The notes under the pieces were generated by a model. It saw nothing but the letters and a program-made list of their open reading frames with translations. It was not told the origin of the DNA and searched no databases. Position numbers and translations under genes: made by a program. A stretch of DNA of 64,000 nt from assembly GCA_033977485.1 (NCBI GenBank), contig CM066988.1:71849169-71913168 (forward strand). The letters run 5' to 3'. Within the stretch, counting starts at the first letter, position 1; each line of letters starts with the position of its first letter. Positions 1 to 11,478 of this stretch are shown here, piece after piece. Source of the DNA: Hydrangea macrophylla (taxonomy: Eukaryota; Streptophyta; Magnoliopsida; Cornales; Hydrangeaceae).

Positions 1-3000
1 TCATTATAAAACCTCTGGAAATATTTTTATATTGAAATTCAACCTGACAGCTTTCCAACGGTACGTAAACGGACGATTTCGGACACCAAAAAGCATTTTT
101 ACAGAAATCTGGAAAAGCAGTGCACGTGATTTTTGAAACAGGGTTTGTGGGTGACCAGAGGAGCAAGAATAGTAAGTGGCGGTTTTGGGTATGGGGGTGG
201 CGGGTCCCACCATAACCGCCACTTCCATTTGTGTCCTCCACGGAGCTTTTTGAGTTCCAGACCCTTCTAGAAGCTTCCCACTGCGAGGAAATTGCCTGGA
301 AATTGCGTTTAGGCTCCGAAATGGCCATTTTAACCCTCTTTTAAGCTCTAAAAATCCTGTTTTAACCCTGAAACTTAAGAGCTAAGTCTTCAAAACTCTA
401 TATAAGATCTCATACATCTCATATGAGATCACATCTTAACACACTAGACACTTGGAAGAGATACACTTGAATATACTTGGAGATACAAACACACATAGAA
501 GCACATACAAGAGAGATAAGTATACTTTGAATATACTTTCAATTTAGGTGAATTCTAGAGAGAGAAAATTATGAATTGAATTTAGATTAACTTAGGCTAA
601 TTAGACCACAATTTGAACATCAATTGCCTCCCTCAACTTCCATGGATGAGTGCTTGAAGAACACTTGAATAACACTTGAAGAAGAAGATCTTCAAATCAA
701 TTTTGGTCTTGTAATTGAGAATCCTCCAAGAGGTAAACACTATAGTTCATCTCTAATTCCTACTTTGTATATATAGATCTATAAGATTTGGATCTAACTT
801 AGTTCTATTTCTACTTATTAGAACACTCATCTTCTTCCTCTCATGTTCTTCACACACTCACATAGTTAGATCCAAATCTCTTTGATTTTTATTGATAATT
901 TACAATTAGAGATTGTTTTTCACTTTGATTTTCAATTTTGGTTTCATTCTTCAATTTTAGTTTAGATTCATGCATACATGATTATATATATATACATATA
1001 TCTATTTTGAATTCCATGATGGTTTGGAAATATGATCTATGAGAAGGATGATTTCTATGTTCATACCTATCTCTTGATTATTCCTATTACCTAGAATTCC
1101 TATTGAATTTCATCTCCAACATGATATTTATAAGTCCCTTTGATCCTTGATCTAAAAGTTCTTCATAGAACTTGAGGGCTAAATTGATTGGGAATCATGA
1201 TAATTAAGTTGATCTATGAGTTTGATCTCTCTAATAAGCTTCAACTATCACTAAAATGTTTTCCTCACACTTTAAAATGAACTAGATAAAAATTCAGCAA
1301 AGCAGATTGGTTTTGTCCATTAGATTTGGTCCATCAAAACCCATAGTTTGATGGATTTCAAATTTTCTGGGTAAACTTTGATGAATTAGCTTTCATCCGG
1401 TCCGTTTTGAGAGCTTTTAGGATTCATATACTATTTTTAGAAATTGTTGAGAAATCGGTTGACAGATTTGAACATCGTCTCTTTGTGCTTGAATTTCAGA
1501 AAATCTATAATAGTTATCGACGTTCCGCTTTTTGGGGATGATTCCTAACTCATATATCTATATGCCGATGTAAAATCGTGAGCATACGATCGAGTTAGGA
1601 TCGTTTTCTAAGCGTTTAAAGTTGATACAACTATTCTGGAATTTTCTAAGTTTAATTACAAATATGATTATGTATACAAAATGGTCACACCTTGATCACT
1701 CAACAACAATTGATGAATAAAACTTGGTTTAGAAATCACCTAGGATAAATGGATGAGAGATCAAAAGCTTAAATCAACTTGGTTAACATGATTCATGAAC
1801 TTCTATTATACTTCTATTATGTTTTGCATTCATTTGTCAAATGATACCAAATTTCCAGAATAACAGAGTCTGTTTAAAACACTTTTTCAGAAACCTTGTG
1901 ATTACAGAATGTCCATGGGTTTATTTTTATCATATACTACAATGAAATAGCTTTCTTTTGACACCAAATAGAGCTTCATATGATTTTTGTAGATTTAATT
2001 ATGATTTTTACAAGAACAGTGGACAGTCCTGATCCACTGTTCCCAAAACATTTATTTCTCAAACAATAAAATTGATATTGAGGTCCCACTTTTTGGAGAA
2101 GTTCCCTAAGACATGTATCTAACTTTCTGTAAAAGGGTTTTTATCCAGCTCATGTTTAAGACCACTTTTGATAGGATTCATTAGAGGTTGCTGAATCTGG
2201 AAATTTGATTGATGACATGTTTTCTTTGTTTATCATGCATATCATTTGTTTGCTTGTATTTTTTGCAATGCTTTGGGTATTCTTTGGTGTCTTAGTGCAG
2301 AGAATTAAGTGCCTCGGACCCGGACTTCGATTTGTGGTTTGCCTCGTCTACATGTGGCTTAGTGCCCATGTATCATGTACTATCTTTATCCTTTCTCTTA
2401 GAATTTTTCTAGGTTTACAACTTTGATTTCAACGACACATTTCCTTTAGGATAAGTCTCCGTTTATATGATTATTTGTTAGAGACATCTTATCTAGGATT
2501 GTTGCATGATTGCATTGCACGTTTACATTCTTTTTGCTTTCGCGACTCCGCTTGAGTCAACCAATGTAAGTCTTCTCGTTCCCTTTGCATATCATGACAT
2601 GTTTACTTTATTTGCATCGGTCCCGGGCGGGACTAGCCACTGTGAGTATACTTCTCCCTTGTATTGCATGAGCATCCGCTTTCTACTTGATTTAGTCTCT
2701 TGAAATGATTTTCATTAGATGTTTCTTTTTGCCATGTATATATCTATCTAGTATGTTTGAGGAAACAACATCTATTATGAATTAATAACAAGGATATTTG
2801 AATCAAGGCCTACCATTCGGTAGGGCGAGGAGGGGGTGCTTTAGTCCTGCTTGGGCTCCTTCCCCTCTCGTACCAAGACCCCCGAACCTTGTTTCTGGTA
2901 ATGAAGGGCGAGTAACCTTATTCAATTTTGGGCGAGTCAAGCTTGGGTTTCCTAATTCCCGATAAAAATTAGGTGGCGACTCTTTGTCTCTAGGATCGCG

Positions 3001-3104
3001 TGAGGAAGTCCTAGTTTTCCCTGAAGTGTGCTCCTTGGGATCCGTCCCGGGACACTATCGAGGGAGAGCGCCAGGACCTCCTCCTCCATTCGCGACGGTC
3101 CACA
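1..3104 (+). repeat. 5' LTR of the Tat/Ogre-like element (start outside window)
   Basis: Matches 17530-20633 base for base in my reading, except G at 2129 versus A at 19658, with no length change. It ends in CA at 3104, three bases before the PBS. It contains a TATA-like TATATAA at 399-405 and an 11-bp inverted repeat (AAGTGGCGGTT, 174-184 with 214-224) upstream of it. Short frames in it (for example 2205-2426 and 2506-2703) recur in the 3' LTR and show no recognisable protein. Confidence 0.95.
399..405 (+). promoter_or_regulatory. Candidate LTR TATA box
   Basis: TATATAA lies in CTCTATATAAGATC, about 787 bases into the full-length LTR. It is the best TATA match in the upstream third of the LTR. 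Transcription of the genomic RNA would start about 30 bases downstream, making everything upstream U3. The identical site is at 17928-17934 in the 3' LTR. No experimental support. Confidence 0.45.
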
Positions 3105-3107
3105 ATC

Positions 3108-3125
3108 TGGCGACTCTGCTGGGGA
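3108..3125 (+). other. Primer binding site, probably tRNA-Arg type
   Basis: TGGCGACTCTGCTGGGGA begins three bases after the LTR end. The leading TGG pairs with a tRNA CCA tail. From memory, Ogre-group elements use a tRNA-Arg primer with this kind of site; the tRNA identity is not proven here. Confidence 0.75.
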
Positions 3126-4626
3126 TTTGAACATGAAACCGATGGTTTCTTGTTCTTCGAGGGTTTGACTTGAGCCAAAGAATATCCTTGTTATTAATTC
3201 AATAATCATGTTGTTTCTGCCTGCATTTGCACTTGCATTGTTCTTTCACCGCGACTGCTTGAGATCATTGCCTTGAAGATAGAGGGCCCTCTTTCCTCTA
3301 TTTGTCAAGAGTTTTGGTAGCATGTAGTCACCGTTAGCCTTGTACCGCGTGCGGTATATAAAGCCCATGTGTGAACGGCACGCCCTCGGGGAGGCGGTCA
3401 ACCACACCGTTGAGCTTGCTAATGGACCCTTTATGAGACTAAAACCCGGCCTTTGCATATAGTTTCTATAGAACCCTTCAAATAGGATCTTGATTATCAT
3501 CTTTGATTAGGACAATGTGATGAATTATTTGCGCTTGCCCGTAAGGGATTATGTGGATGATGAGGACGTGTATGCAAAGGCATCATCAAACCTTGTATGG
3601 TGGATTCCTCTAGGATAGTATGGTCTTTATCCGAACATCCAATCACTATTTGAGGACAATTTTGAAAATTTTTGAAATTATAAGCACTTCTTTGAAAAAC
3701 CCCAAGTCTTTCGAAAATTCCAAGAATATCCCTTTTGAAAATTTGCTTTGAGATTCACTTTCACAAAATCTTTCCAAAATTCTCCTTAGATTTTAGAGAA
3801 TTTCAAAATTCCTATTTCCAGAAATCATGATCACACTTTGATGATTCAATTTCAAATTCTCCTAGATTTTAGAGAATTTCAAAAAAAAAATTTTTGGTCT
3901 TCAAGAAATCATGATGATTCAATTTCAAAATCTTCCTCTCAGATCTTAGAATTTCAAAATTCCCACCTCAATTTTTAAGAATCATGATTTCTCACCACAA
4001 GCATTGATGGTTCAAAAATTCTTTTGAAAATTACAAATCTCCCCATCTCTTTCAAAGATTTTCATGAAAAATTTCAATTTTGAAAACATGAACCATCAAG
4101 AATTTCAAAACTCAAAATCCTTGGATAATGATTGGATTAGTAGGGTGATTAGCATACTCAAGGAATCTTATGTGCTTATGTGCTGATGTGCTAGGTCTAA
4201 GCTAGATTAAGGTGCATTGCATTTAGATTAGATTGCATTTCATCTGCATTGCATGCACTACACGAGCATTGCATATACGACTCACGAGTGCGACGCCTCT
4301 AATATACTTTTAAAAAAGAAAAGTTTTGTTTTCCTCAGAATTTTGAAAGCTTGAAAAGATTTCTTTGATTTTAAGAAAAATGTTTTTGAAAAAGGAAATG
4401 ATTTTCCATTTATGATTTCCATCTTTGTAAATCCACCTTCTTATATCATTCTTTGAAAAATTCTTTTGCAATAAAGATACCTGATTATTTGAAAATCCCT
4501 AAATAAACCAGATAAGAAAAGATAGGACCGAAAAGTTGTACTCCTTTCTGGGTCAGAGCTCCGAACAGCCGTTTGATCAGATCAGGGTTAGAAGAAGGAA
4601 CAGCCGAGTCGACTAGGGTTGAAGAT
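3126..4626 (+). other. Untranslated leader of the Tat/Ogre-like element
   Basis: There is no convincing frame between the PBS and gag. The first part (about 3240-3490) is mixed composition. About 3640-4110 is AT-rich and built of diverged short repeats around GAATTTCAAAATTC and AAATCATGAT. The frame that becomes gag-pol is open from about 4516 but has no ATG before 4627. Some Ogre elements carry an extra ORF upstream of gag; I see none here. Confidence 0.6.
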
Positions 4627-7600
4627 ATGACATACGAAGCGGATATGGAAGCCAGATTGGCCGCAATGCAAGCTGCCTTGGATCAGAACAGGGAGCAGAA
4701 TCGAGAACAACTTGCCACTATGATGAGAATGATTGAGCAGCTAACTAATCCACCACCACCACCTCCAGAGCATCATGAAGAAGAAGATTTTGGGGAGACA
4801 GTTCAACCAAAGGTTCAGCTAGATCAGGAAATTCAGGACAAGTTGGCCAAGATCGACAAACTAGAGAGTGTGATCAGAAAGAGCAAAGGGGTGGATGAGT
4901 ATTTGTTCGATGTTGAAGGGTTGTGTGACGCTCCAAAAACCAAACTCCCAGAGAAGTTTAAGATGCCGCATATTGAATTTTTCAATGGAACTGGAAATCC
5001 GAAGAGCTATCTGAGGCTTTATGTAGGAACTTTGCAGCCTATGGGCATTGAATCTGACCTCTTCGCTCTATTGTTTCCAAGAGTTTTGAGTGGAGCAGCA
5101 CTTTCATGGTACTTGACGTTGGAACCAGCCATAACCAGAGATTGGGAGGCATTGGCCAAAGCTTTCGTGGCTCAATATTCATATAACCAGTTGTTTGATG
5201 TAACTGCAAGAGATCTAGAAACCACCCGACAAGAGTATAGGGAATCCTTCGCAGGTTTCCTTACTCGTTGGAGAGCTAAAGCTGCTCAAATGACTAGCAG
5301 GCCAGCGGAAAAAGATCAGGTCCGAATGATCATCAAGAATCTACAGCCCGAATACTTGGAAAGGCTAGAATTTCAGTCCATTGTGAGTTTCGAACAGCTG
5401 TTTGATGTGGGAACTTTGATAGAAGATGCCATTAGAGATGGAAAGATCAAGAAAGAAAGCACGAGCAATCGATACAGAAAGACAGAAAGGCCAGTCTATC
5501 ATCAGTCTGCTGACGTCAACACACTATCTCCTCAGCCTTTTCAGAAAGAGCGTCGAAGTATGGCTAATGCAAGAGGAAGTCAAAATCAGAAACAGTCGAG
5601 AGAGAAAAGAGAATTTTCCGACTTGGGGATGCCACTAAGCACCGCACTTGAAAGAATGATAGAAAAAGGGTACTTGCAGAAATTGGAACCTAAACCAGAG
5701 CCAAATCCACTTCCACCGGGTTTCAAAACAGAGTTCTTTTGTGACTTTCATCAAGGCCGTGGACATAGCACAGATAGATGCTGGAGACTTCGCCATGAAA
5801 TTGAAGACTTGATTGAAAAAGGGGTCATCTCCCCTCCTCCCTCTCAGCCAAATGTTCAGAAGAATCCTCTCCCTAATCATAAAGGGAACATGCCAAATGT
5901 TAACTTTGTAGAAGAAGGATCTCAGATTTATAACCCAAAGATCTACATCACATCCTCGAATCAACCAGCTATGGATGTTCAACTTCCGGAAGACGCTGCA
6001 ATTTGCATCTTGAGGAATATGGAAGAGGAAGAATGGGTCGAAGAAGCACTGGCTTTTGAAGAAGAAATAGCCAACGGAAATCTTACGATTGAATGGTGGG
6101 ATCCCAATGCCATCACCGACGACTCGATCTGGTATGAGGAAGAAAAGCCCATAGAAGCAGTCACCGAGAAACAAAGCACTGAGCCGATAGAAGAATTGCT
6201 AAAGCCTGTCGAGAACCTTGAAATCAAAGATGACGATCTTATTGCAATGATGGAAGAAGAAGAAGATTGGTGGTATGATGATGAGGATGATTCCGTTAAT
6301 AATACCATAATCCCCGATGATTCTGTTTGGAAAATCACTGTTGGCACCGAAAAGTTAGCCAAAGAACTTGAGTCTATCTGGATCACCAATGAAGCAAACC
6401 ACTTGACCCGTTCCGGACATCATTTCAAGCCTCATGAGTTAGAAAATCGTGGAAAAGAAACATGGAATGAGAAAGAAGTCGTCAAAACAAAAGAGGCTGG
6501 TAAAGGAGCCGTGAGCGAAGAAGAAGATGAAATCTTAAAGCAATTGAAGAAAACACAAGCTTGGATCTCAGTATGGGGATTACTTATGACCTCTCACAAA
6601 CACAGGCAGGCCATGCTCGATACTCTCAATTGTTTGAATATTTCTGTCAATACTACTCCCGAAGATCTAGTAAACATGATCTCTTCAAAGCCTTGTAAGC
6701 CTGTAATCACATTCACAGATGAAGATTTACCGCCGGAAGGGGCACACCACAACAGAGCTCTCTACATCACTGTACATTGCCTGGGGAATAGAGTACCGGT
6801 CTGCTTGGTAGATAATGGGTCAGCCTTGAATGTATGTCCTCTCCAAACAGCTCTCAGAATGGGGTTGTCTATTTCAGAACTCTTGCCATCAACACAAACT
6901 GTGAGGGCCTATGATAACACCAAAAGGGCCATTGTGGGAATGATTAAGTTGAAAATTGAAGTCGGGCCATTAAACAAAGAAGCTGATTTCCAAGTGATTG
7001 ATATTCCGGCTAGCTTTAATCTGCTATTGGGACGTCCGTGGTTACATGTGAATGATGCAGTCGCCTCCACTCTCCACCAGAAAGTCAAGTTCATCTGGAA
7101 AGAGGATGTGGTAACAATCTTTGGGGATAGCTGGATCAAAGAAGAAGGGACAAGCCATGGTCCTGTGCTAGAAGTCCAAACACCGGAAGAAGAAAATGAA
7201 TTAGGAGGATTCAACTTTGTGGGAATGATAAATGAAGGAGCTAAGAAAAAGAAATCCGTTTGGGATCGACTCAGCTATGAGAAGAAACTTCCTGATGCAT
7301 CTGTCTGGGGCGAAGAAATCACTCCGATCAAGAAAAAGAAGCCGTTCATCACCGGACGCGAATATAGAAAGATGTTCGAGAAGGGAAACCCGGTTGCCAA
7401 AGATCTACAAGAAGAAGTGGGACAGAATTGGATCCCTGAAGTCATGCCATTGTACTTTGACCAGTATGCCAATCCTAAAGTGGCTCATATGGTGCGGAAG
7501 ATGAACTATTTTCCTGGAATGGGACTAGGTCGTCGTCAACAAGGAATAACTGAACCACCGAACTTCCACGAACAGAAAGATAAATCTGGGCTTGGGTATC

Positions 7601-10600
7601 AATTGACTGAAGAAGATAAAAAGAAGATGACAAAAGGAAAAGGGCCGATGGTTGTTTCTGGGCCAAGAATCCTGAATGGATACTTCGTGAAAGAAGGCGA
7701 TGACTTTCCCTTCTGTGGGTTCCCTGAACCATGGTATGATCCGGCTACCAAGAACATTAAGCCTGGATTTGAGATTTTCTTCAAACATGAGTTCTCCGAC
7801 TATGAGGATCCGTTCTTGTATACTCCGCCTATCAAGAAAGAAAGGAAGGACTGGGCTGAGCTGATGACAAGTGATGATTTGAACATGCTAATGGATGAAG
7901 AGCTGAACATGCTGATGGATGCCGAAGAAGCACTGGGAAATGTGAAAGAAATCAAGCCAATAGAGGGAGCTCTGAACAATTGGGTGATAGAATCGGAAGT
8001 CAACAAATCCCCTCCCCCATTTCCCCGGAAGTCTGTAAAGGCCAATATGAGCCATGATGTTGAGTCTGCTTTTGCTTTTGATGTACCCAAAAATGTTAAT
8101 GAAATGAACGAGGATTTTGCTTACTCTTCTGTGTCTGATGATCTTGATTTTGAAATTTCTGAGGATTTGCAAAGATTAATTGAAAATGAAAATGAATCTG
8201 CATGCAAGATTATTGAAGAAACTTTGCTAATAAACTTGGATAATGAAGATAATCCACAAAATGTTCATATTGGCACCACGCTCACTTCACAAGAAAGCAA
8301 TGAACTAATCAACTTATTAAAAGAATTTAAAGATGTTTTCGCTTGGTCCTACCAAGATATGCCAGGCATCGATCCAGAGATTGTCCAACACCACATCCCT
8401 CTCTTTCCAAATTCAAAACCTGTTAAGCAAAAGTTGAGACGCATGAGACCCGAATGGACTTTGAAGATCAAAGAAGAAGTTGAGAAACAATTGAAAGCTG
8501 GATTCCTGATGGTAACCCAATATCCGGAATGGATAGCCAATATAGTTCCTGTGCCAAAGAAGGATGGAAGGATCCGTGTATGTGTTGACTTCAGAGATCT
8601 AAACAAGGCTAGTCCTAAGGATGATTTTCCGCTTCCACACATAGATGTTCTGGTAGATAGCACCGCGGGGCATGAGTTGTTATCATTCATGGATGGTTTC
8701 TCAGGGTACAATCAGATTTTAATGGCACCCGAAGACAGAGAAAAGACTACATTCACAACTCACTGGGGGACGTATTGCTACCGAGTAATGCCATTTGGGT
8801 TAAAGAATGCCGGAGCGACCTATCAGAGAGCTGCTACTACTTTGTTACATGACATGATCCATAAAGAGGTAGAAGTTTATGTGGATGATATGATTGTTAA
8901 GTCCAAAGAAAGAAGTGGGCATTTAACAGCACTCGCCAAGTTCTTTGAAAGATTAAGGAAATACAGAATGAGATTGAATCCACAGAAGTGTACTTTTGGA
9001 GTTACCACCGGAAAGCTGCTGGGATTTCTCATCACACAGAGAGGAATTGAGGTTGACCCCACAAAGATCAAGGCTATTATGGATATGCCGCCTCCGACAA
9101 ATGAAAAGGAAGTAAGAGGATTTCTGGGAAGAATCCAATTCATCAGCCGCTTCATATCTAAGCTCACTGCTACTTGCGATCCGCTTTTCAGCTTGTTGAG
9201 AAAAGGGAAGAAATTCGAATGGGACAATCAATGTCAAGAAGCTTTTGACAAGATCAAGGCTTATTTATCAAACCCACCGGTTCTTTCACCCCCGAAATCA
9301 GGGAAGCCTTTGCTGTTGTACTTATCCGTGTCAGAGAATGCTATGGGATGCATGTTAGCCCAAGAAGGAGATGAAGGGCGTACAGAGAAAGCCATTTACT
9401 ACTTAAGTAAAAGGATGACTGGATACAAATTGAAGTATTCTCCGTTAGAAAAGACATGTTGGGCTTTGGTTTGGGCCACTCGTCGTCTGAGGCATTATAT
9501 GTTGGCCTTCCCTGTTGTTTTAATCTCCCGAATGGATCCTTTGAAGTACCTATTTGAAAAACCAGCATTGACCGGAAGAATCTCCCGATGGACATTGATG
9601 CTATCTGAGTTTGACTTGATACATGCTACGAGTAAATCTGTTAAAGGAAGGGCTGTCGCAGAACATTCAGCAGAACATCCGATAAATCTGGAAAACGAAG
9701 GAGAGTTCATGTTCCCTGACGAAGGATTGATGGAATTAAAAGAAGATGTGTGGAAAATGTATTTTGATGGAGCTGCAAACCAGAAAGGATATGGAGTGGG
9801 GATCATCCTTGTATCCCCTGAAGGAGCACATACCCCGTTCTCTATTAAGCTGAAGTACACTTCCACCAACAACACTGCTGAGTATGAAGCTTGTATCTTG
9901 GGGCTAGAAGCCGCATTGACTTTGGAGGTAAGGAAACTTGATGTATTCGGGGATTCCAATTTGATCATATCCCAAGTTCGAGGAGATTGGAAAGTCAAGG
10001 AAGAGAAGTTAAAACCCTATCATGAGTATCTTGATTCTTTACGAACTCGTTTCTTGCATATCACGTTCTTCTACCTGCCTCGAGAAGAAAATCAGCTAGC
10101 AGACTCTTTGGCTACTTTAGCGTCAATGATTGAGATTCCTGTGGGGATAAAGCTAACTCCTTTGATGATTGAACAAAGGGAAAAGCCGTCTTATGAGATG
10201 ATTGGGGAAATAGAAGAAGCAGAAGAACTTCCGTGGTACACCGACGTGTGGAACTTCATTGAAAATGGGGAATATCCGGAAAGCGCCTCCGAGAAAGACA
10301 AGAGAGCCATAAGAAGATTCTCGGCTCAGTTCATGATTTGTGGTGGAAGTCTATTGAAGAGATCTTACAATGGATTCAACTTGACATGTCTATATGGAAA
10401 CAGTGCGAGAAAGATGATGGAGCAAATTCACGAAGGGGTGTGTGGTCCTCATATGAGTGGACACATGTTAGCTAAGAAGATCATCCGACAAGGATATTAT
10501 TGGACTACTATGGACAAGGACTGCTATGAATATGTCAGAAAATGTCACAAATGTCAGATCCATGCCAATATGAAGCATGTGCCGCCGTCACTGCTATACA

Positions 10601-11478
10601 ACATGACTACCCCTTGGCCATTCTCAGTTTGGGGAATAGATGTTATTGGAGAAGTAACCCCGAAGGCGTCTAATGGGCATCAATACATCCTGGTAGCAAT
10701 TGATTATTTCACAAAATGGGTGGAAGCAGAGTCTTATGCGACATTGAAGGCTAAAGATGTGGCCAGATTTATCAGAAGAAATATAATCTGCCGATACGGG
10801 GTCCCTCATGAGTTGATATCCGATCATGGCAGTCACTTCAAGAAAGAGGTTTTGGATCTACTAGAAGAATACAAGATCATGCACCACATGTCAGCGCCGT
10901 ATAGGCCACAAACAAATGGGGCAGTTGAAGCAGCTAATAAGAATTTGAAGACGATCCTAAGAAAGATGACTGATACATACCGAGATTGGCATGAGAAGTT
11001 ACCGTATGCACTGTGGGGATACAGAACATCTATCCGAACATCTACAGGAGCCACTCCTTATTCATTGGCTTACGGAATGGAAGCAGTACTCCCAGTTGAA
11101 ATAGAACTACCATCTTTGAGAGTTGTGGCAGAATCCGAGATTCCAGAATTTGATTGGCTAAGAGATAGATATGAGGAGCTAATGTTACTTGATGAGAAAA
11201 GGTTGGCCGCAATTGATCATGTGCATGTGTATCAGAGAAGAATAGCTCGAGCATTCAACAAGAAGGTCCGTCCAAGAAAACTTGAGGAAGGCGACCTTGT
11301 GCTTAAAGCCTTAAAAGCACCCGTTTTCGATCCTAGAGGGAAATTCAAGCCAAATTGGGTTGGCCCATACGTCATCAAGAAGCTTCTCTCTGGAGGAGCG
11401 GCATACCTGATGGATCTAGATGGAGTTGAGTTCAATCAGCCAATCAACATTGACCGTCTCAAGAGATACTATGCTTAA
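4627..11478 (+). CDS. Intact gag-pol polyprotein, Tat/Ogre lineage
   Basis: One uninterrupted frame of 2,283 codons. I chose ATG 4627 because the frame upstream offers only a TTG (4573). Order: coiled or charged N-terminus; Retrotrans_gag core (about 4970-5450); zinc knuckle C-x2-H-x4-H-x4-C at 5740; an acidic linker; aspartic protease with VDNGS at 6808; G-patch (YFPGMGLGRRQQG, from 7507); RT with YVDD at 8878; a first RNase H (about 9300-9640) whose usual opening Asp is replaced (LSVSENAMG); a second, archaeal-type RNase H with DGA (9766), AEYE, GDS and ADSLA (to about 10120); integrase with an HHCC zinc finger (about 10430-10560), then D (GIDVIG), D (SDHGSHF), E (EAANKN); and a C-terminal GPY/F-type motif (WVGPY, about 11360). 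It would build the particle, copy the RNA and insert the cDNA. No stop or frameshift separates gag from pol, so any regulation of their ratio is not visible. Confidence 0.93.
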   Translation: MTYEADMEARLAAMQAALDQNREQNREQLATMMRMIEQLTNPPPPPPEHHEEEDFGETVQPKVQLDQEIQDKLAKIDKLESVIRKSKGVDEYLFDVEGLCDAPKTKLPEKFKMPHIEFFNGTGNPKSYLRLYVGTLQPMGIESDLFALLFPRVLSGAALSWYLTLEPAITRDWEALAKAFVAQYSYNQLFDVTARDLETTRQEYRESFAGFLTRWRAKAAQMTSRPAEKDQVRMIIKNLQPEYLERLEFQSIVSFEQLFDVGTLIEDAIRDGKIKKESTSNRYRKTERPVYHQSADVNTLSPQPFQKERRSMANARGSQNQKQSREKREFSDLGMPLSTALERMIEKGYLQKLEPKPEPNPLPPGFKTEFFCDFHQGRGHSTDRCWRLRHEIEDLIEKGVISPPPSQPNVQKNPLPNHKGNMPNVNFVEEGSQIYNPKIYITSSNQPAMDVQLPEDAAICILRNMEEEEWVEEALAFEEEIANGNLTIEWWDPNAITDDSIWYEEEKPIEAVTEKQSTEPIEELLKPVENLEIKDDDLIAMMEEEEDWWYDDEDDSVNNTIIPDDSVWKITVGTEKLAKELESIWITNEANHLTRSGHHFKPHELENRGKETWNEKEVVKTKEAGKGAVSEEEDEILKQLKKTQAWISVWGLLMTSHKHRQAMLDTLNCLNISVNTTPEDLVNMISSKPCKPVITFTDEDLPPEGAHHNRALYITVHCLGNRVPVCLVDNGSALNVCPLQTALRMGLSISELLPSTQTVRAYDNTKRAIVGMIKLKIEVGPLNKEADFQVIDIPASFNLLLGRPWLHVNDAVASTLHQKVKFIWKEDVVTIFGDSWIKEEGTSHGPVLEVQTPEEENELGGFNFVGMINEGAKKKKSVWDRLSYEKKLPDASVWGEEITPIKKKKPFITGREYRKMFEKGNPVAKDLQEEVGQNWIPEVMPLYFDQYANPKVAHMVRKMNYFPGMGLGRRQQGITEPPNFHEQKDKSGLGYQLTEEDKKKMTKGKGPMVVSGPRILNGYFVKEGDDFPFCGFPEPWYDPATKNIKPGFEIFFKHEFSDYEDPFLYTPPIKKERKDWAELMTSDDLNMLMDEELNMLMDAEEALGNVKEIKPIEGALNNWVIESEVNKSPPPFPRKSVKANMSHDVESAFAFDVPKNVNEMNEDFAYSSVSDDLDFEISEDLQRLIENENESACKIIEETLLINLDNEDNPQNVHIGTTLTSQESNELINLLKEFKDVFAWSYQDMPGIDPEIVQHHIPLFPNSKPVKQKLRRMRPEWTLKIKEEVEKQLKAGFLMVTQYPEWIANIVPVPKKDGRIRVCVDFRDLNKASPKDDFPLPHIDVLVDSTAGHELLSFMDGFSGYNQILMAPEDREKTTFTTHWGTYCYRVMPFGLKNAGATYQRAATTLLHDMIHKEVEVYVDDMIVKSKERSGHLTALAKFFERLRKYRMRLNPQKCTFGVTTGKLLGFLITQRGIEVDPTKIKAIMDMPPPTNEKEVRGFLGRIQFISRFISKLTATCDPLFSLLRKGKKFEWDNQCQEAFDKIKAYLSNPPVLSPPKSGKPLLLYLSVSENAMGCMLAQEGDEGRTEKAIYYLSKRMTGYKLKYSPLEKTCWALVWATRRLRHYMLAFPVVLISRMDPLKYLFEKPALTGRISRWTLMLSEFDLIHATSKSVKGRAVAEHSAEHPINLENEGEFMFPDEGLMELKEDVWKMYFDGAANQKGYGVGIILVSPEGAHTPFSIKLKYTSTNNTAEYEACILGLEAALTLEVRKLDVFGDSNLIISQVRGDWKVKEEKLKPYHEYLDSLRTRFLHITFFYLPREENQLADSLATLASMIEIPVGIKLTPLMIEQREKPSYEMIGEIEEAEELPWYTDVWNFIENGEYPESASEKDKRAIRRFSAQFMICGGSLLKRSYNGFNLTCLYGNSARKMMEQIHEGVCGPHMSGHMLAKKIIRQGYYWTTMDKDCYEYVRKCHKCQIHANMKHVPPSLLYNMTTPWPFSVWGIDVIGEVTPKASNGHQYILVAIDYFTKWVEAESYATLKAKDVARFIRRNIICRYGVPHELISDHGSHFKKEVLDLLEEYKIMHHMSAPYRPQTNGAVEAANKNLKTILRKMTDTYRDWHEKLPYALWGYRTSIRTSTGATPYSLAYGMEAVLPVEIELPSLRVVAESEIPEFDWLRDRYEELMLLDEKRLAAIDHVHVYQRRIARAFNKKVRPRKLEEGDLVLKALKAPVFDPRGKFKPNWVGPYVIKKLLSGGAAYLMDLDGVEFNQPINIDRLKRYYA

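Noticed and set aside
4573..4626. Start of gag-pol at TTG 4573
   Set aside because: TTG is not a likely plant start; the first ATG in frame is 4627.
5635..9998. Many antisense frames of 60-180 codons opposite gag-pol
   Set aside because: They are shadows of the coding strand; their composition mirrors gag-pol and no domain is recognisable.
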